Positions 31,964-42,278 of a DNA stretch of 64,000 nucleotides are shown piece by piece. The position numbers and the translations under genes were made by a program. The stretch is from Hordeum vulgare subsp. vulgare (taxonomy: Eukaryota; Streptophyta; Magnoliopsida; Poales; Poaceae): positions 324,829,186 to 324,893,185 of the forward strand of contig NC_058520.1 of the NCBI RefSeq assembly GCF_904849725.1. The letters are read 5' to 3'. The notes beneath the pieces were generated by a model. The model saw only the letters and a list, made by a program, of their open reading frames with translations, searched no databases and had not been told where the DNA came from. How positions within the stretch are numbered: the stretch's first letter is position 1; the number at the start of each line of letters is the position of its first letter.

Positions 31964-32794
31964 ATGGCACCAGTTCCGTATCATTTCCCGTATGAGCCTA
32001 CACCATCCTCCTTCCCATCACTGCTTCGGAATGTCTGGTTTCGACTGTACCCGCATGGCGAGGAACGAGTGTACCAGGTGTTTCGGGAGCAGCTTGCTGA
32101 GTCCGTGTACGAGTTCCATGCTCAGGCTTACATGGTTTTCAGCTTGGAGATTGGCAGCTACTCTCGCTCTACTAAGGGCAGAACGGCTTCTACTCCAGAG
32201 ATGGCAATCCAGTTTGCTCCAGTGGAGGCTCTCACCAACTTGCGCCACCACGAGGTTGAGATGCAGACTCATCCAGGTTTCTTCCACTACCCCACCTTGT
32301 CGCCTTCAACAGGGCGAGTCATTTTCGCTCCTCTAGACCTGGCATGTGACTGTGCGACCGATGTGTTGTCTCGCTATGTGAGCGCCAGCTATCGTACAAT
32401 TGTATCCCTGGCTGAGGAGCTATCCCGTCTTCGGGCAGCACTTGTTATTGCAATTGCAGTACCACCCCCACCACAGTCTTCTGTTCCATCCTCATATGCA
32501 CCACCCGTTCCACCACCACCTGGATTTGGGAGCCTAGTTAGTTCATCAGCACCTCCAGGCACTTCATCTGGCAGGCGTCGTCAGACTCCTTCTGAGTGGG
32601 CCTCACTCGTTGCCACTCGTGCTGCTCCGATGCTGAGGCGACGTGCTCCTTCAGAAGCAGGACCGTCTCGTAAGCGTCGTCGCGTGGTCGTTGCTCAGGA
32701 GACTGAGGTCAACATCATCAGTTCAGACTCCGACTCAGGATCAGACGACAAGGAGTCAGAGGTCTTCCAGTATTCGTGCTATCCGCACCACTAG
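31964..32794 (+). CDS. Intact pre-gag ORF of the chromovirus, function unknown
   Basis: 276 codons starting MAPVPYHFPYEPTP, about 160 bp after the primer-binding site. This is the only undamaged long frame in the element. Residues 1-125 look folded (SLLRNVWFRLYPHGEERVYQ, then FHAQAYMVFSLEIGS). Residues about 145-162 can form an amphipathic helix (TIVSLAEELSRLRAALV). Residues 167-215 are a Pro/Ser-rich linker. A basic cluster SRKRRRVVV (about 238-246) looks like a nuclear localisation signal. The tail is acidic (SSDSDSGSDDKESE). I recognise no catalytic motif or zinc knuckle. It is not the gag core, which follows at about 33240-33800. It could be a gag N-terminal extension, an accessory protein or a captured host fragment. 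Confidence 0.65.
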   Translation: MAPVPYHFPYEPTPSSFPSLLRNVWFRLYPHGEERVYQVFREQLAESVYEFHAQAYMVFSLEIGSYSRSTKGRTASTPEMAIQFAPVEALTNLRHHEVEMQTHPGFFHYPTLSPSTGRVIFAPLDLACDCATDVLSRYVSASYRTIVSLAEELSRLRAALVIAIAVPPPPQSSVPSSYAPPVPPPPGFGSLVSSSAPPGTSSGRRRQTPSEWASLVATRAAPMLRRRAPSEAGPSRKRRRVVVAQETEVNIISSDSDSGSDDKESEVFQYSCYPHH

Positions 32795-33105
32795 ATTCGA
32801 GGTTGGAGTTGTTGAAGCATAAATCTTTGCATATGTCAACTCCCATATGAGCAGTCTAGCCATGATATTTACCCCTATTAGCTTGCCATGAATAATGTTG
32901 AGTCATATTGTATAATTATGTTATTTGCTTATTCGTCTTTTCAATGAGAACTTTTTTTTGGTGTTTATGACCATGCTTTTTTCCTTATGGATGTTGCACA
33001 AAGATTCAGTACCTTGCAATGGGAACAATAATTTAGGATGAAAGGAAGTTGTAGTCAAGGCGGAGATGGAACTCCTATCCGTCGATCCGCCAGACAGGCA
33101 GGTCA
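32795..33105 (+). other. Spacer between the pre-gag ORF and gag
   Basis: AT-rich, no coding motif. It includes a run TTTTTTTT near 32954. It may be an untranslated or spliced region. Confidence 0.4.
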
Positions 33106-33912
33106 ACCACCAGAAGACCTACCACCTCCACTACCCGAGGGACCAAATACTAAGCAGATCATGAGGATGTTTGAGGAAAGAGGAATCAGGACCTCATGGA
33201 ATTCCTGAGAAGCATGCACGCTATGGTAGGCCAGAATAACAACAACGGGGCACGATCCAAGTTGTCAGATTTTCAACGTACTAAGCCTCCCAGTTTTGGC
33301 CAAGCTGTGGATCCAATTGAAGCCGATGACTGGTTAAGGACTATGGAGAAGAAGCTAGACATAGCCCCGGTGTGAGGAAGCAGACAAGGTTCCTTTTGCC
33401 ACTCACTACCTAGAAGGCCCAGCAACTATATGGTATGATAATACAAAGGGAACATGGCCCTGTGGAGAAGAGATTACATGGGAAAGATTCAAGGAAGCAT
33501 TCCGCAAATATCATATACCTACAGGTATTATGAAAGTGAAGCAAAGAGAATTCCTTGCTCTTACACAAGGAGGCATGACTATAGACGAGTATCTGAACAA
33601 GTTTAACAATCTGGCACGATATTCACTCATGATGTATCCACTAAGGAAAGGAAGATTGATCACTTCCTAGGCGGTCTAAACCATACCCTCCGTTGTCAGC
33701 TTTGTATGCTGGACTTTCCAGACATCCAGACGCTGGTAAACAAAGCCTTCATAGCCCAACGAGAGCTTAAGACTGGATACAATGACTGCAAGAGGAAGTT
33801 TGAACCCAAGAAGGACAGTAAGGAGCAGATTGCATAGAAGCCACGTACCTGGCAACCAAACACCACTGTCTACAAGTCCACTTGGAACAACAGTAACAAT
33901 ACCAACAAGACA
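33106..33912 (+). pseudogene. gag: Chromovirus gag core, broken
   Basis: Recognisable phrases occur in changing frames: PPSFGQAVDPIEADDWL, then FATHYLEGPATIWYDN, ITWERFKEAFRKYHIP and KQREFLALTQGGMTIDEYL, and finally DIQTLVNKAFIAQREL. These form the retrotransposon gag domain. Several stops and shifts interrupt it (for example near 33375 and 33668), and a stop at 33836-33838 separates it from the next frame. The start codon is uncertain. Confidence 0.85.
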
Positions 33913-35049
33913 GTGAGCCAGAACAAGGCCTTCGGCAAAGAGCCAGTGCTAGAGGATTGCCGCCGCAACAACACCTGTTTCACTTGCGGCCAAAGTGGAC
34001 ACTATGCAAAGCAGGGCCCCACCAATAGCGGAAAACCATCCTCTAACATCAAACCGCAGGTCAGCACTATTGGACGCCGCCCTAACCCTAAGTTTAATCA
34101 AGGACGCGTCTACCATATCTTCGTCGAAGAAGTGTGCGAAGCTCCAGAAGTCGTTATCTGTATGTTCCCTGTTAACTACATACCAGTAATAGTTTTATTT
34201 GATTCAGGGGATTCCCACTCATTTATTTCAAGGAATTTTGCCGCCATACACCAATTTTCCCCTTCATTATCGGATAAAATCATGGTGGTACAATTACGTG
34301 GCTATATGCTCAGAACAAATCTCGTATATCGGGATCTGGAAATACGGATACAAGGAGCTACCTTTCCAGCTGCACTAATTGCCATCGAATCCTCAGGATT
34401 CGACGTAATACTGGGGATGGACTGGTTGACACCCCATCAAGTGTGTATCAATTGTGCCACCAGAAATGTTACGCTGGTTAATCCGGGCGGTCAAACCGTC
34501 CAGCTTCTCGCCAACAACATGAAATCAATGAACGGAATGGCATACGAAGTAGAGGTGACGGATATGAACTTGATTCCGGTGGTATGTGAATTTCCAGATG
34601 TGTTCCCCGAGGAATTGCTAGGAATACCACCTGACCGGGAGTTGGAGTTCGCAATGGAATTAGTTCCCGGTACTGCCCCAATTTACAAGAAATACTATCG
34701 TATGCTAGGACCGAAATTGGCAGAGCTAAAGAAACAGTTGGACGAATTACTGCAAAAAGGATACATCCGCCCAAGCATCTCACCATGGGGATCACCAGTA
34801 CTTTTTATCAAGAAGAAGGACGGAAGTTTGCGAATATGCATAGACTATCGGCAGCTAAATGAGGTCACTATTGAAAATAAGTACCCACTACCACGCATTG
34901 ATGACTTATTCGACCAATTAAGTGGAGCACGAGTATTCTCCAAAATTGACCTAAGGACTAGGTATCATCAGTTAAAAATCAGAAAAGAAGATATACCTAA
35001 GACAGTGTTCACCACCCGATATGGCCTATATGAGTTTACAGTCTTGTAA
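33913..35049 (+). pseudogene. pol: Chromovirus zinc knuckle, protease and first half of RT
   Basis: One open frame of 378 codons, ended by a stop inside RT. The zinc knuckle (33976-34017) reads [14 protein letters not shown]: its last Cys is Gly (34015-34017), so the CCHC site is lost. The protease has D-S-G in [12 protein letters not shown] and ILGMDWL. RT begins with [15 protein letters not shown] and shows [32 protein letters not shown] and [15 protein letters not shown]. The stop at 35047-35049 falls in the motif FTVMPFGLTNAP, which here reads FTVL, stop, FGLTNAP. Confidence 0.92.
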
Positions 35050-35896
35050 TTTGGACTGACGAATGCTCCATCCTATTTCATGAGCATGATGAACAAGGTT
35101 TTCATGGACTTCCTGGACAAATTTGTGGTAGTCTTCATTTGATGATATACTAATATGTTCTAAGGATGAAGAGAACCACAAGCGTCACCTCCGTGCTGTC
35201 TTAGAACGACTGAGATCCCATCAACTTTATGCCAAATTCAGTAAATGTGAGTTCAGGCTGAAGGAAGTGGGAGTGGCCGTCGACCCCAGTAAGGTAGCAT
35301 CAGTACTAAACTAGAAAACAACAGTCTCGGTGACTGAAGTTTGTAGCTTTTTGGGATTGGCAGGCTACTACCGACGTTTCATAGAAGGCTTCTCCAAGAT
35401 AGCCAAACCACTGACAGAATAGCTCAATAAAAAACAGAAATTTTTCTGGACGACAGCATGCGAAAGCAGTTTCCTGGAATTAAAAACAAGGCTAACGACA
35501 GCACGTGTCTTAATCCTTCCGGATATTCACAAGAGTTTTGACATTTATTGTGATGCTTCCCGACGAGGAATTGGCTGTGTGCTAATGCAAGAAGGAAAGG
35601 TTGTAGCATACGCATCCCGACAGCTATGGCTGCATGAGGAGAACTACCCCACGCATGACTTGGAGCTAGCAGCCGTGGTTGATGCCTTGAAGATTCGGAG
35701 GCATTACCTTATTGGCCAACGATGTGAGATATATACGGACCACAAAAGTCTTAAGTATATTTTCACACAGCCAGACCTGAATCTCAGGCAACGACGATGG
35801 CTTGAACTAGTCAAGGACTATGACCTGGGATCAACTATCATCCGGGAAAATCCAATGTGGTTGCAGACGCGCTTAGTCGAAAGCCAACCACGGTAA
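35050..35896 (+). pseudogene. pol: Chromovirus RT second half and RNase H
   Basis: Continues with [18 protein letters not shown]. The Y/F-x-DD active-site region near 35140-35160 is broken by one extra base (VVFI, frameshift, DDILICSKD). A short in-frame loss removes the usual FLGH block before VDPSKV. RNase H follows with [37 protein letters not shown] and [14 protein letters not shown]. Stops lie near 35313 and 35419; the stretch 35579-35896 is open. Confidence 0.9.
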
Positions 35897-36949
35897 ATTC
35901 ATTATTGGGAAGTATGCATCCAAGATTGCAAGAAGAATTCATTAGTCTCAACATGATACTATGCGGTCCAATTACCCAGAGACCCTGGAAATTACCCCCA
36001 CTCTCATAGAAGAAATCAAGAGAGCTCAAGGATCAGACGAGGGAATCAAGAATATAAAAGAGTCACTACCAAAAGGGAAGGACAAATCCTTCCGAATGGA
36101 TGACCAAGGCATTTTATGGTTCGAAAAACGGATATGCGTCCCCGACCAAAACAGCCTGAGACAACAAATACTCAGAGAAGCGCACGATTCCGCATATTCT
36201 ATTCATCTGGAGCTACGAAGATGTACCAAGATTTGAGAAAGAAATTTTGGTGGTCAGGGATGCGAAGGGATATAGCATATTATGTCGCGTGCTATGATAC
36301 ATGCAACAAGGTTAAGGCGGAACACCAAAAGCCCGCCGGGTTACTACAACCTTTATCGGTTCCCCAATGGAAGTGGGACGACATATGCATGGACTTCAAT
36401 GTAGGACTACCCAAGTCGACAAGGGGCAATGATGCTTTCTGGGTCATTGTGGATATGCTCACTAAAGTAGGCCATTTCATCCCGGTAAAGACTACTTTCA
36501 ATGCCCACCAACTGGCACAGTTATACATGTCCCGGATAGTAAGCCTACATGGAGTACCCAAGTCGATCACCTCAGATAGAGGCTCTCTGTTCACCTCAGC
36601 ATTCTGGTTACGATTACACCAAGCCTTGGGAACCATGCTAAAACACAGCACAACAAGCCACCCTCAGACGGATGGGCAAACAAAAAGAGTGAATCAAATA
36701 CTACAGGACATGCTTCGGTCATGTGCTCTCACCCATGGACCAAAATGGGAAGACAGCCTACCCTATGCAGAATTCTCTTACAACAAAAGCTATCAGACGA
36801 GTCTGCAGATGTCACCATTCAAACCCTTATGCGGAAGGAAGTGCCACACCCCTTTGAACTGGTCCCAAACCGAAGATAGTTTTGTTTTTGGAACAGACTT
36901 GATGCTGGAGGCAGAGAAACAAGTCAAGGATATTCAGGAACACCTTTAG
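35897..36949 (+). pseudogene. pol: Chromovirus integrase with catalytic Glu replaced
   Basis: The N-terminal zinc-binding part (35961-36236) is followed by a frameshift near 36210 into an open frame to 36949. HHCC elements are visible (REAHDSAYSIH; CYDTCNKVK). The core has DDICMDFNVGLP (first Asp) and SITSDRGSLF (second Asp). The motif QTDGQTERVNQ reads QTDGQTKRVNQ: the catalytic Glu is Lys (AAA at 36683-36685). The D-D-E triad is therefore incomplete and strand transfer should fail even without the frameshift. The frame ends KQVKDIQEHL at a stop. Confidence 0.92.
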
Positions 36950-37486
36950 GCAGCCAAGTCCCGTCAGAAAAGCTATTATGATCCAAAGCACCGGGAAGTA
37001 ACCGTTGAACCAGGAGAATATGCTTACCTCCGAGTAACCCCTATGAGAGGAGTGAAAAGGTTTCACACACGGGGAAAACTCGCACCGAGGTATATTAGCC
37101 CCTTTCCAGTGATCTCAAGAAGAGGTAGAGTCACCTATCAGTTAGAACTACCGCCCGAATTTTCAGATGTGCACAATGTTTTTCATATCTCACAACTAAG
37201 AAAGTGCATTGCACCACCAATTAAGTAGGCATATATGATTGACCTAGAATTGGCTAAGGATCTGACCTATGAGGAGAAACTCGTCAGAATCTTGGATGAG
37301 ATGGAAAGAACTACCAGGAGTAAGGTGCTTAAGTTTTATAAGGTGCTATGGGAACACCATACTGAGGAAGAAGCTACATGGGAGAGACAAGATTTCTTGA
37401 GATACGCATATCCATACTTGTTCCCTGAGCAACCGAATCTCGAGGACGAGATTCATCCTAAGGGGAATAGGTTTGTAACACCCTGA
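36950..37486 (+). pseudogene. Integrase C-terminal part and chromodomain
   Basis: After the stop at 36947-36949 the frame continues with QKSYYDPKHREVTVEPGEYAY, KLAPRYISPFPVI and FHISQLRKCI, the GPY/F-type integrase C terminus. After another stop at 37226-37228 a chromodomain-like segment follows (KLVRILDEMERTTRSKVL, then YKVLWEHHTEEEATWE, ending AYPYLF). Chromodomains bias integration toward particular chromatin marks. The stretch ends 37486, overlapping the start of the 3' LTR by a few bases, which is normal for the lineage. Confidence 0.88.
37460..37472 (+). promoter_or_regulatory. Polypurine tract of the chromovirus
   Basis: AAGGGGAATAGGT immediately before the 3' LTR start TGTAACACCC at 37474. 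Primes plus-strand DNA synthesis. Confidence 0.8.
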
Positions 37487-38838
37487 TTTTTTTCAACCTT
37501 TTCCTTTTTAAATATTTATGGAGTTTCACTTGCCATCTGGTGGATTTTCAAATTTTCTCACGCAAGTTGGATTGTGAGTCTCTGTTTCCTTGTCTCAAGC
37601 AACCCAAAACCTTTTGTTTCTTGCCAAGCCCTTTCTTGGAATAATTTGCAATATTCAAATCTTTAAAATAATTCTTTTTCTATTTTGGGGAATTATGGCA
37701 TCACAATGGGTTAGAAAAAATATTTCATATGATTTAAAAATTTTGGTTAGAAAATCTTCAAAATGTTCTCAATATCATATGATTTCAAAATCTTCAAAAA
37801 TATTTCATTGCCCAATATAAAATTTTGGTTAGAAAAATTATTTATTTTCTAACCAGAATTATCACTTTGTGAAGCAACCCTATTTTTCATATTTTAAAAA
37901 ATTCCCAATAAATTTCCTTAGCTCCAAGGGATCATAATTAGTTCAAATATGTAAAAACATCTGATGGTCTAGTACAAATTTTGAGCAGTAAGACTCTGCT
38001 AAGTTTTTTTAAAAATGAACCTTTGTGAAGGAAGTGCTAGCTAGAGTTGCACAAAAGACTTGCAAATTTTTGGACAAGAGTGCACTACTAAATGACACTC
38101 CTTCACCAAGTTTCACCATTAACAGGGCTGGCATGAGAGTGCCATGAGCTCATTTGTGTTGTGGACCAAAAAGGTCATTTACAAAGGAACCCTATCCATT
38201 TGATCTTCAAACCCTATCCAACTTTTCCAGTCTGTAGTCTTTCCTATGCTGGTTAACCTAGACATGCTAGTTTTCCCTAATCTTAACCCATTTGAGCTCT
38301 AGATCCTCCCCTAGTGCTGGCAGAATCTGTTGTTGATGCCACATTTTGCAGGAGTGAATGACTGGTCGATCCGATTTTAGGGAGTGACTGGAGAGAGTAA
38401 GGTCGACACCGTGGACAAGGTTCCCAGGCTTGCGAGGCTCTGTGGCAGCAGTAACCGTGGTGACCACGTTACTGACATGCCACAACACACGCGATGTGCA
38501 ACCCCTGTGGCGGCCGAGCCACTCGAGCCGTCCATCGCTGCCCCTCCATGTCCTCAGCATCGAGGGCGTCCCTGGCAGCCGCGTGGCACCTTCGGAAGGC
38601 CCTGCATCACTGGAGAGGGTCGCCGCCGCTCCATGCCAAGCCCCTCCACGGACCGAACAGTCGGCTCCGGCCACCGTGGGCGTCCGTGCGCCATTAATGG
38701 CGCAGGAGACGTTCCGTCGACCCTCTGCCCTCCTCCATCACCTCAGGTCACACAACAACGGCCAGCTCACCATCCTGCACCAGTGGCCGAGTTTATCCTC
38801 GCCACTTCAGGAGAGATCAGCCGTGCTCGTCGCCGGCC

Positions 38839-38846
38839 TATTTAAA
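38839..38846 (+). promoter_or_regulatory. TATA-like box in the chromovirus 3' LTR
   Basis: TATTTAAA in the same context as at 29767. Confidence 0.6.
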
Positions 38847-40750
38847 GGGCGCCCCGACACCTTCGAGGTCTCCATCCCCCTCCTGCAGCCTCCAATCGTT
38901 CCCCCATTGAGTGAGCCGAGGCCAAGAGGCCCTCCGGCCTCGAATCATTGTCGGAGTTCCTCCGCTTGCAGCCCCACCATCGCCAGCGCCAGCCACCATC
39001 TCCAGAGCCCCCCACACCCCTCCATCAAGCTCAGGGTTTCCCCCTGGTGCTCCTTGACCCCTCGCCCGAGGCAATCCTCGCCTGCATTGCCGTCTCCGAC
39101 AACCACCCAAAGGCGCCGCCGCTGGAGAAGAAGGGAACAACGCCATTTGTCCACCTCTTCCCGATCTGCGGGTGCGTGCGTGCTCGTCATAGACCCCTTT
39201 TTCCATTCCCCCTAGTCCCAAGCCTCGTCATCGTCTCTAGCACCGGCGACCATCGCCGGGGAGCCACCGCGTCCCTGTCTCCCTCCCCCACTCTCTGTTT
39301 TGAAGTAGCCGGCCCCACCTGCCAGTGATCGAGGCCCGCGTCCGAAGCGGTAAGTGGAGGCTCCCCTCCACTTTACGCCTTCGACGTGGCCCCTGTCAGG
39401 TTCTTTTCCTTTTTCTTTTATTTCAGATTTGACCAGCAAATTTGACCATTTGTATCTTTTTATTTATAAGTCCAAATCACTTGATTCTTTTTGCATTGAG
39501 TTGGTACTGATCCCCTTTATTTTCTAGTAAAGTTTGATATTTTTCCCACACTCATAGAATTTCTGGTTAATAAAAAGGTATTGAATGACATCTCTTTTTC
39601 TTTTGCTATTTCAAATATATTTCCAGAGGGAAACTTTGAAGACCAGGAGTGTTTGAACAACCGCACTGATCAAGGCAAGCCATCATATCCATGTGATGGA
39701 GTGTTGCATAGCATAAACTACATCTTCACGCAATATAATTACTTAACTTGCTAGAAAATAACCGTCTAATAAACAATCATATAGAAATATGTGCTTACTG
39801 TTACAAATCTCTATGTGTATCATCGCTTATTGGTTGATCATGAGTCACCTCTTCGGGCATAATCGTACAACCACATCTTGCCAGTATGGGAAGGTCGTGA
39901 CTTGGGCTGTCCGTGTGATATTTCACCGATACCCCCAGAGAGGGAGGGTTATGCACACGTGATACCTTGGCCTGGTAGGGGGTGATAACCCTGTGAGCCC
40001 AGTTAAGATGACTTGGGCCCGTCCCTAGGGGGGACAGTTCATTTTGGCCACGACGGTGGCAGGTGTCATGAGGACACAGGGCCACCCAGGGCAGGACTCC
40101 GAAAGGGAGGATGATCGTCGGTGGTACAATGAAAGAGTCACGGGTCAGGCAAGTTTCGTTGGAGTAATGCTGGTCCACCCGAATGGGATCACGACGCTAG
40201 TACTTCATAGTGTTGGTAAAGTGTGCAATCTCTGCAGAGTGTAAAACCTATACAAATAGCCGATTCCATCGTAATGGACAGCACGACCAGACCTTAGTAG
40301 ATGGTCAACCATGTTGATGTTAGTAATGATGGATGAACCCTTCAACTGAATGGAGATGCTTGATAGGTATCCCGTTGGTTGTGAGACAACCCCGGACATG
40401 AGTAAGTTGATGACCGGAAAGCCTAGTTGTATTATTCATAATTTATTGCCATTGTTTGCTGCATTACTTGGTTATTATGAGCTTGCGAGTACATTCCAAG
40501 TACTGACCTGGAGTACCATGCCAGATGCAGGAGAAGCCGAGGATGGAGGTCCTGATGGTTCATACTAGGATGTGTCCATAGCAGTGTCCCTGTGTATGGA
40601 TTTGCCGTTATGTTCCGCTACGCTGTAGAAGTACTAAGTAGTTCCGAGGCCCCACTTTGTTCCATAAATAATGTAGATACGGATGCAGCAGCATGGGTGC
40701 CTTTGGCTTCGCTATCACTGTAATATATGTATTTGTAACCTTATGCCATC

Positions 40751-40756
40751 AATAAA
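40751..40756 (+). promoter_or_regulatory. Polyadenylation signal in the chromovirus 3' LTR
   Basis: AATAAA, same position in the LTR as 31682-31687. Confidence 0.55.
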
Positions 40757-40855
40757 GTCAGTTCAGTTCTGTTCCAAGTTATTGAGTTTTTCCAGAAGAC
40801 ATGATCTCTAGGTTGGGAACACTGGTAATCCGATTTGTTGAATCGGGGTGCCACA

Positions 40856-41319
40856 AAATGGTAATAGACATGGTATGGATGATGAACTCCTTGCTCTAGT
40901 GTTTCGAAGATAGTCTCCTTAACACACAACCACTCTCTCACAAGTTTTGGTTAGAAGAAGAGACTGATTGGGTGGAAAGCAACTTGGGGAGGCTAGAAAT
41001 CAAGATTCATAAGGCAATGTAGTAATCGACATATTCCTTTTTTGATATAACAGAATTTGTGTAACCCTAGCATCCCTTGAGGTATCTATATTAACCAGGG
41101 GCCATAGTTCATATGACATATTAAGATCATTACGATTAGCGTTTTAGACCACAATAGTTGATCTTGAGGTAGGTCAACTCTGTTCGCTGTACTACTTCAT
41201 CAACATAACAAGAGCAGGACGTAGGGTTTTACCTCTACCAAGAGGGCCCGAACCTAGGTAAACACCGTCTCCTTTATCCCTTGTTACCCATAGACCAAAG
41301 ATCCAAAGTTTGTACCCCC
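40856..41319. other. Unclassified retroelement fragment
   Basis: Between the chromovirus and the next Copia. Near 41215-41270 it reads GGACGTAGGGTTTTACCTC and GAGGGCCCGAACC, which resembles the U5 of Gypsy LTRs such as 48522-48556. This suggests a short piece of another LTR. The first 330 bp have no feature I recognise. Confidence 0.45.
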
Positions 41320-41329
41320 TACTCGAGAT

Positions 41330-41840
41330 CAGCTGGTTTTGACACCGGTAGATGTACTAGTGACATGAGAGGTGATCGAAGCCTATTGATGGATTCAACT
41401 CTTTGACCTCCAACCAAAGATCACATAGTCTTTGGCGACAAAAATAGAAGCAACGTTCTCGGACTAGGTAGAGTTGCTATCACAAGGGGTCAACACATGG
41501 ACAGTTTGATGATTGTCGAATCCCTTGGTTACACCTTAATGTACTCCCTCCGTCCCAAAATAAGTGTCTTAAGATTAGTACAACTTTATACTAGCTCTAG
41601 TATAAAGTGGATACAGTTATTTTGGGACATAGGAAGTATGTCTCAATGCTTTGTGATATAGACATGCTCATCATATTTGGCAATTTTTGATGTGTTGTGC
41701 TAAGGGATTCTGAAAAAACCAAAGTGGTCTATACATGATACGCTTCTATGCATGACCACATGTTGCCACTTGTTTTCTAGCAAAATATTCAGAGTGCTAT
41801 CTATGACATAGAAGACTAGGACATGCAGGCATGAGAAACT
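41330..41840 (+). pseudogene. Copia protease and pre-integrase remnant
   Basis: Readable in changing frames: MTGDRSLLMDS-like sequence near 41370, FGDKNRSNVLGLG-like sequence near 41430, then VESLGYTL just before the MITE. The reading resumes after it, and the stretch leads into GMRNLHTLTKKK at 41831. Too broken to be functional. Confidence 0.65.
41544..41636 (+). mobile_element. Stowaway MITE (93 bp)
   Basis: Left end CTCCCTCCGTCCCAAAATAA, right end an inverted, partly mutated version (TTATTTTGGGACATAGGAAG). Flanked by TA at 41542-41543 and 41637-41638, the Tc1/Mariner target duplication. The centre is a hairpin (CTTTATACTAG with CTAGTATAAAG). A non-autonomous element moved by a Mariner transposase. 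It lies within the protease-integrase linker of the Copia remnant. Confidence 0.95.
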
Positions 41841-42278
41841 TGCACACTCTCACCAAGAAGAAGGTACCATTGGCATGGAGGGAGTCAAGTTCAAGAAGGA
41901 TCACATGTGCAATGCGTGGGAACCGGGAAGATACTAGGGCCGAACATCCCTCAAAGACAATCATGACGAATTCTACTCCCTTCGATCTACTCCATATGGA
42001 CTTATTCGGCCCTACACAATATTCCACTTTCTCTACCATTCCTAATCTATATGCCTTCATGATAGTTGATTATCACTCTAAATATACGTGGGTGCACATA
42101 TTACTCTGCAAGATTGAAATTCACGATGTCTTGAGGCGCTTTGCAAATAGGTGCATGATCAACTACAACGTCAAGATCAAGTATATCCGGAGTGACAATG
42201 GCACAAAGTAGAAGAACACTAGCCTTGACACATATCTTGACAGTGGGTATCACACATGAGTTCTCTCCTCCATACACA
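41831..42278 (+). pseudogene. Copia integrase, first part
   Basis: Starts in the zinc-binding region (MRNLHTLTKKK). It holds LLHMDLFGPTQYS with the first catalytic Asp and IKYIRSDNGTK with the second, where a stop follows at 42209-42211. The reading continues as HEFSPPYT until the inserted LTR at 42279. The catalytic Glu lies beyond the insertion. Confidence 0.9.
42274..42278. other. Target-site duplication, left copy (ACACA)
   Basis: ACACA directly before the solo LTR, identical to 46057-46061. Confidence 0.9.

Larger units (their letters stand above)
28945..40855 (+). mobile_element. Tekay/Del-like chromovirus (Ty3-Gypsy), 5' end truncated
   Basis: Plus strand. A 5' LTR lacks its first 545 bp or so (28945-31786). 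It is followed by a tRNA-Met-type primer-binding site, an intact ORF of unknown function (31964-32794), decayed gag and pol (about 33106-36949), a chromodomain (to 37486), a polypurine tract and a complete 3' LTR (37474-40855, TGTAACACCC...GTGCCACA). Integrase followed by a chromodomain marks the chromoviruses, and the LTR size suggests the Tekay/Del lineage. The LTRs differ at about 8% in the last 187 bp by eye. Pol has stops, a lost integrase Glu and an interrupted RT. Confidence 0.9.
37474..40855 (+). repeat. Complete 3' LTR of the chromovirus (3382 bp)
   Basis: TGTAACACCCTGATTTTTTTC to GGGGTGCCACA. From 38019 on it matches the 5' LTR. It contains an AT-rich first 600 bp, a GC-rich promoter region (about 38380-39360), TATTTAAA at 38839-38846 and AATAAA at 40751-40756. 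A conserved block with a TATTCGAATA-like centre lies near 40225-40275. The long plus frame at 38430-39215 is broken in the sister LTR and is not a gene. Confidence 0.92.

Noticed and set aside
38430..39215. 261-residue plus-strand frame in the chromovirus 3' LTR
   Set aside because: The matching frame in the 5' LTR (29358 onward) is broken by a stop after 88 codons, and the translation is low-complexity Pro/Arg/Ser. It is a GC-rich promoter region, not a gene.
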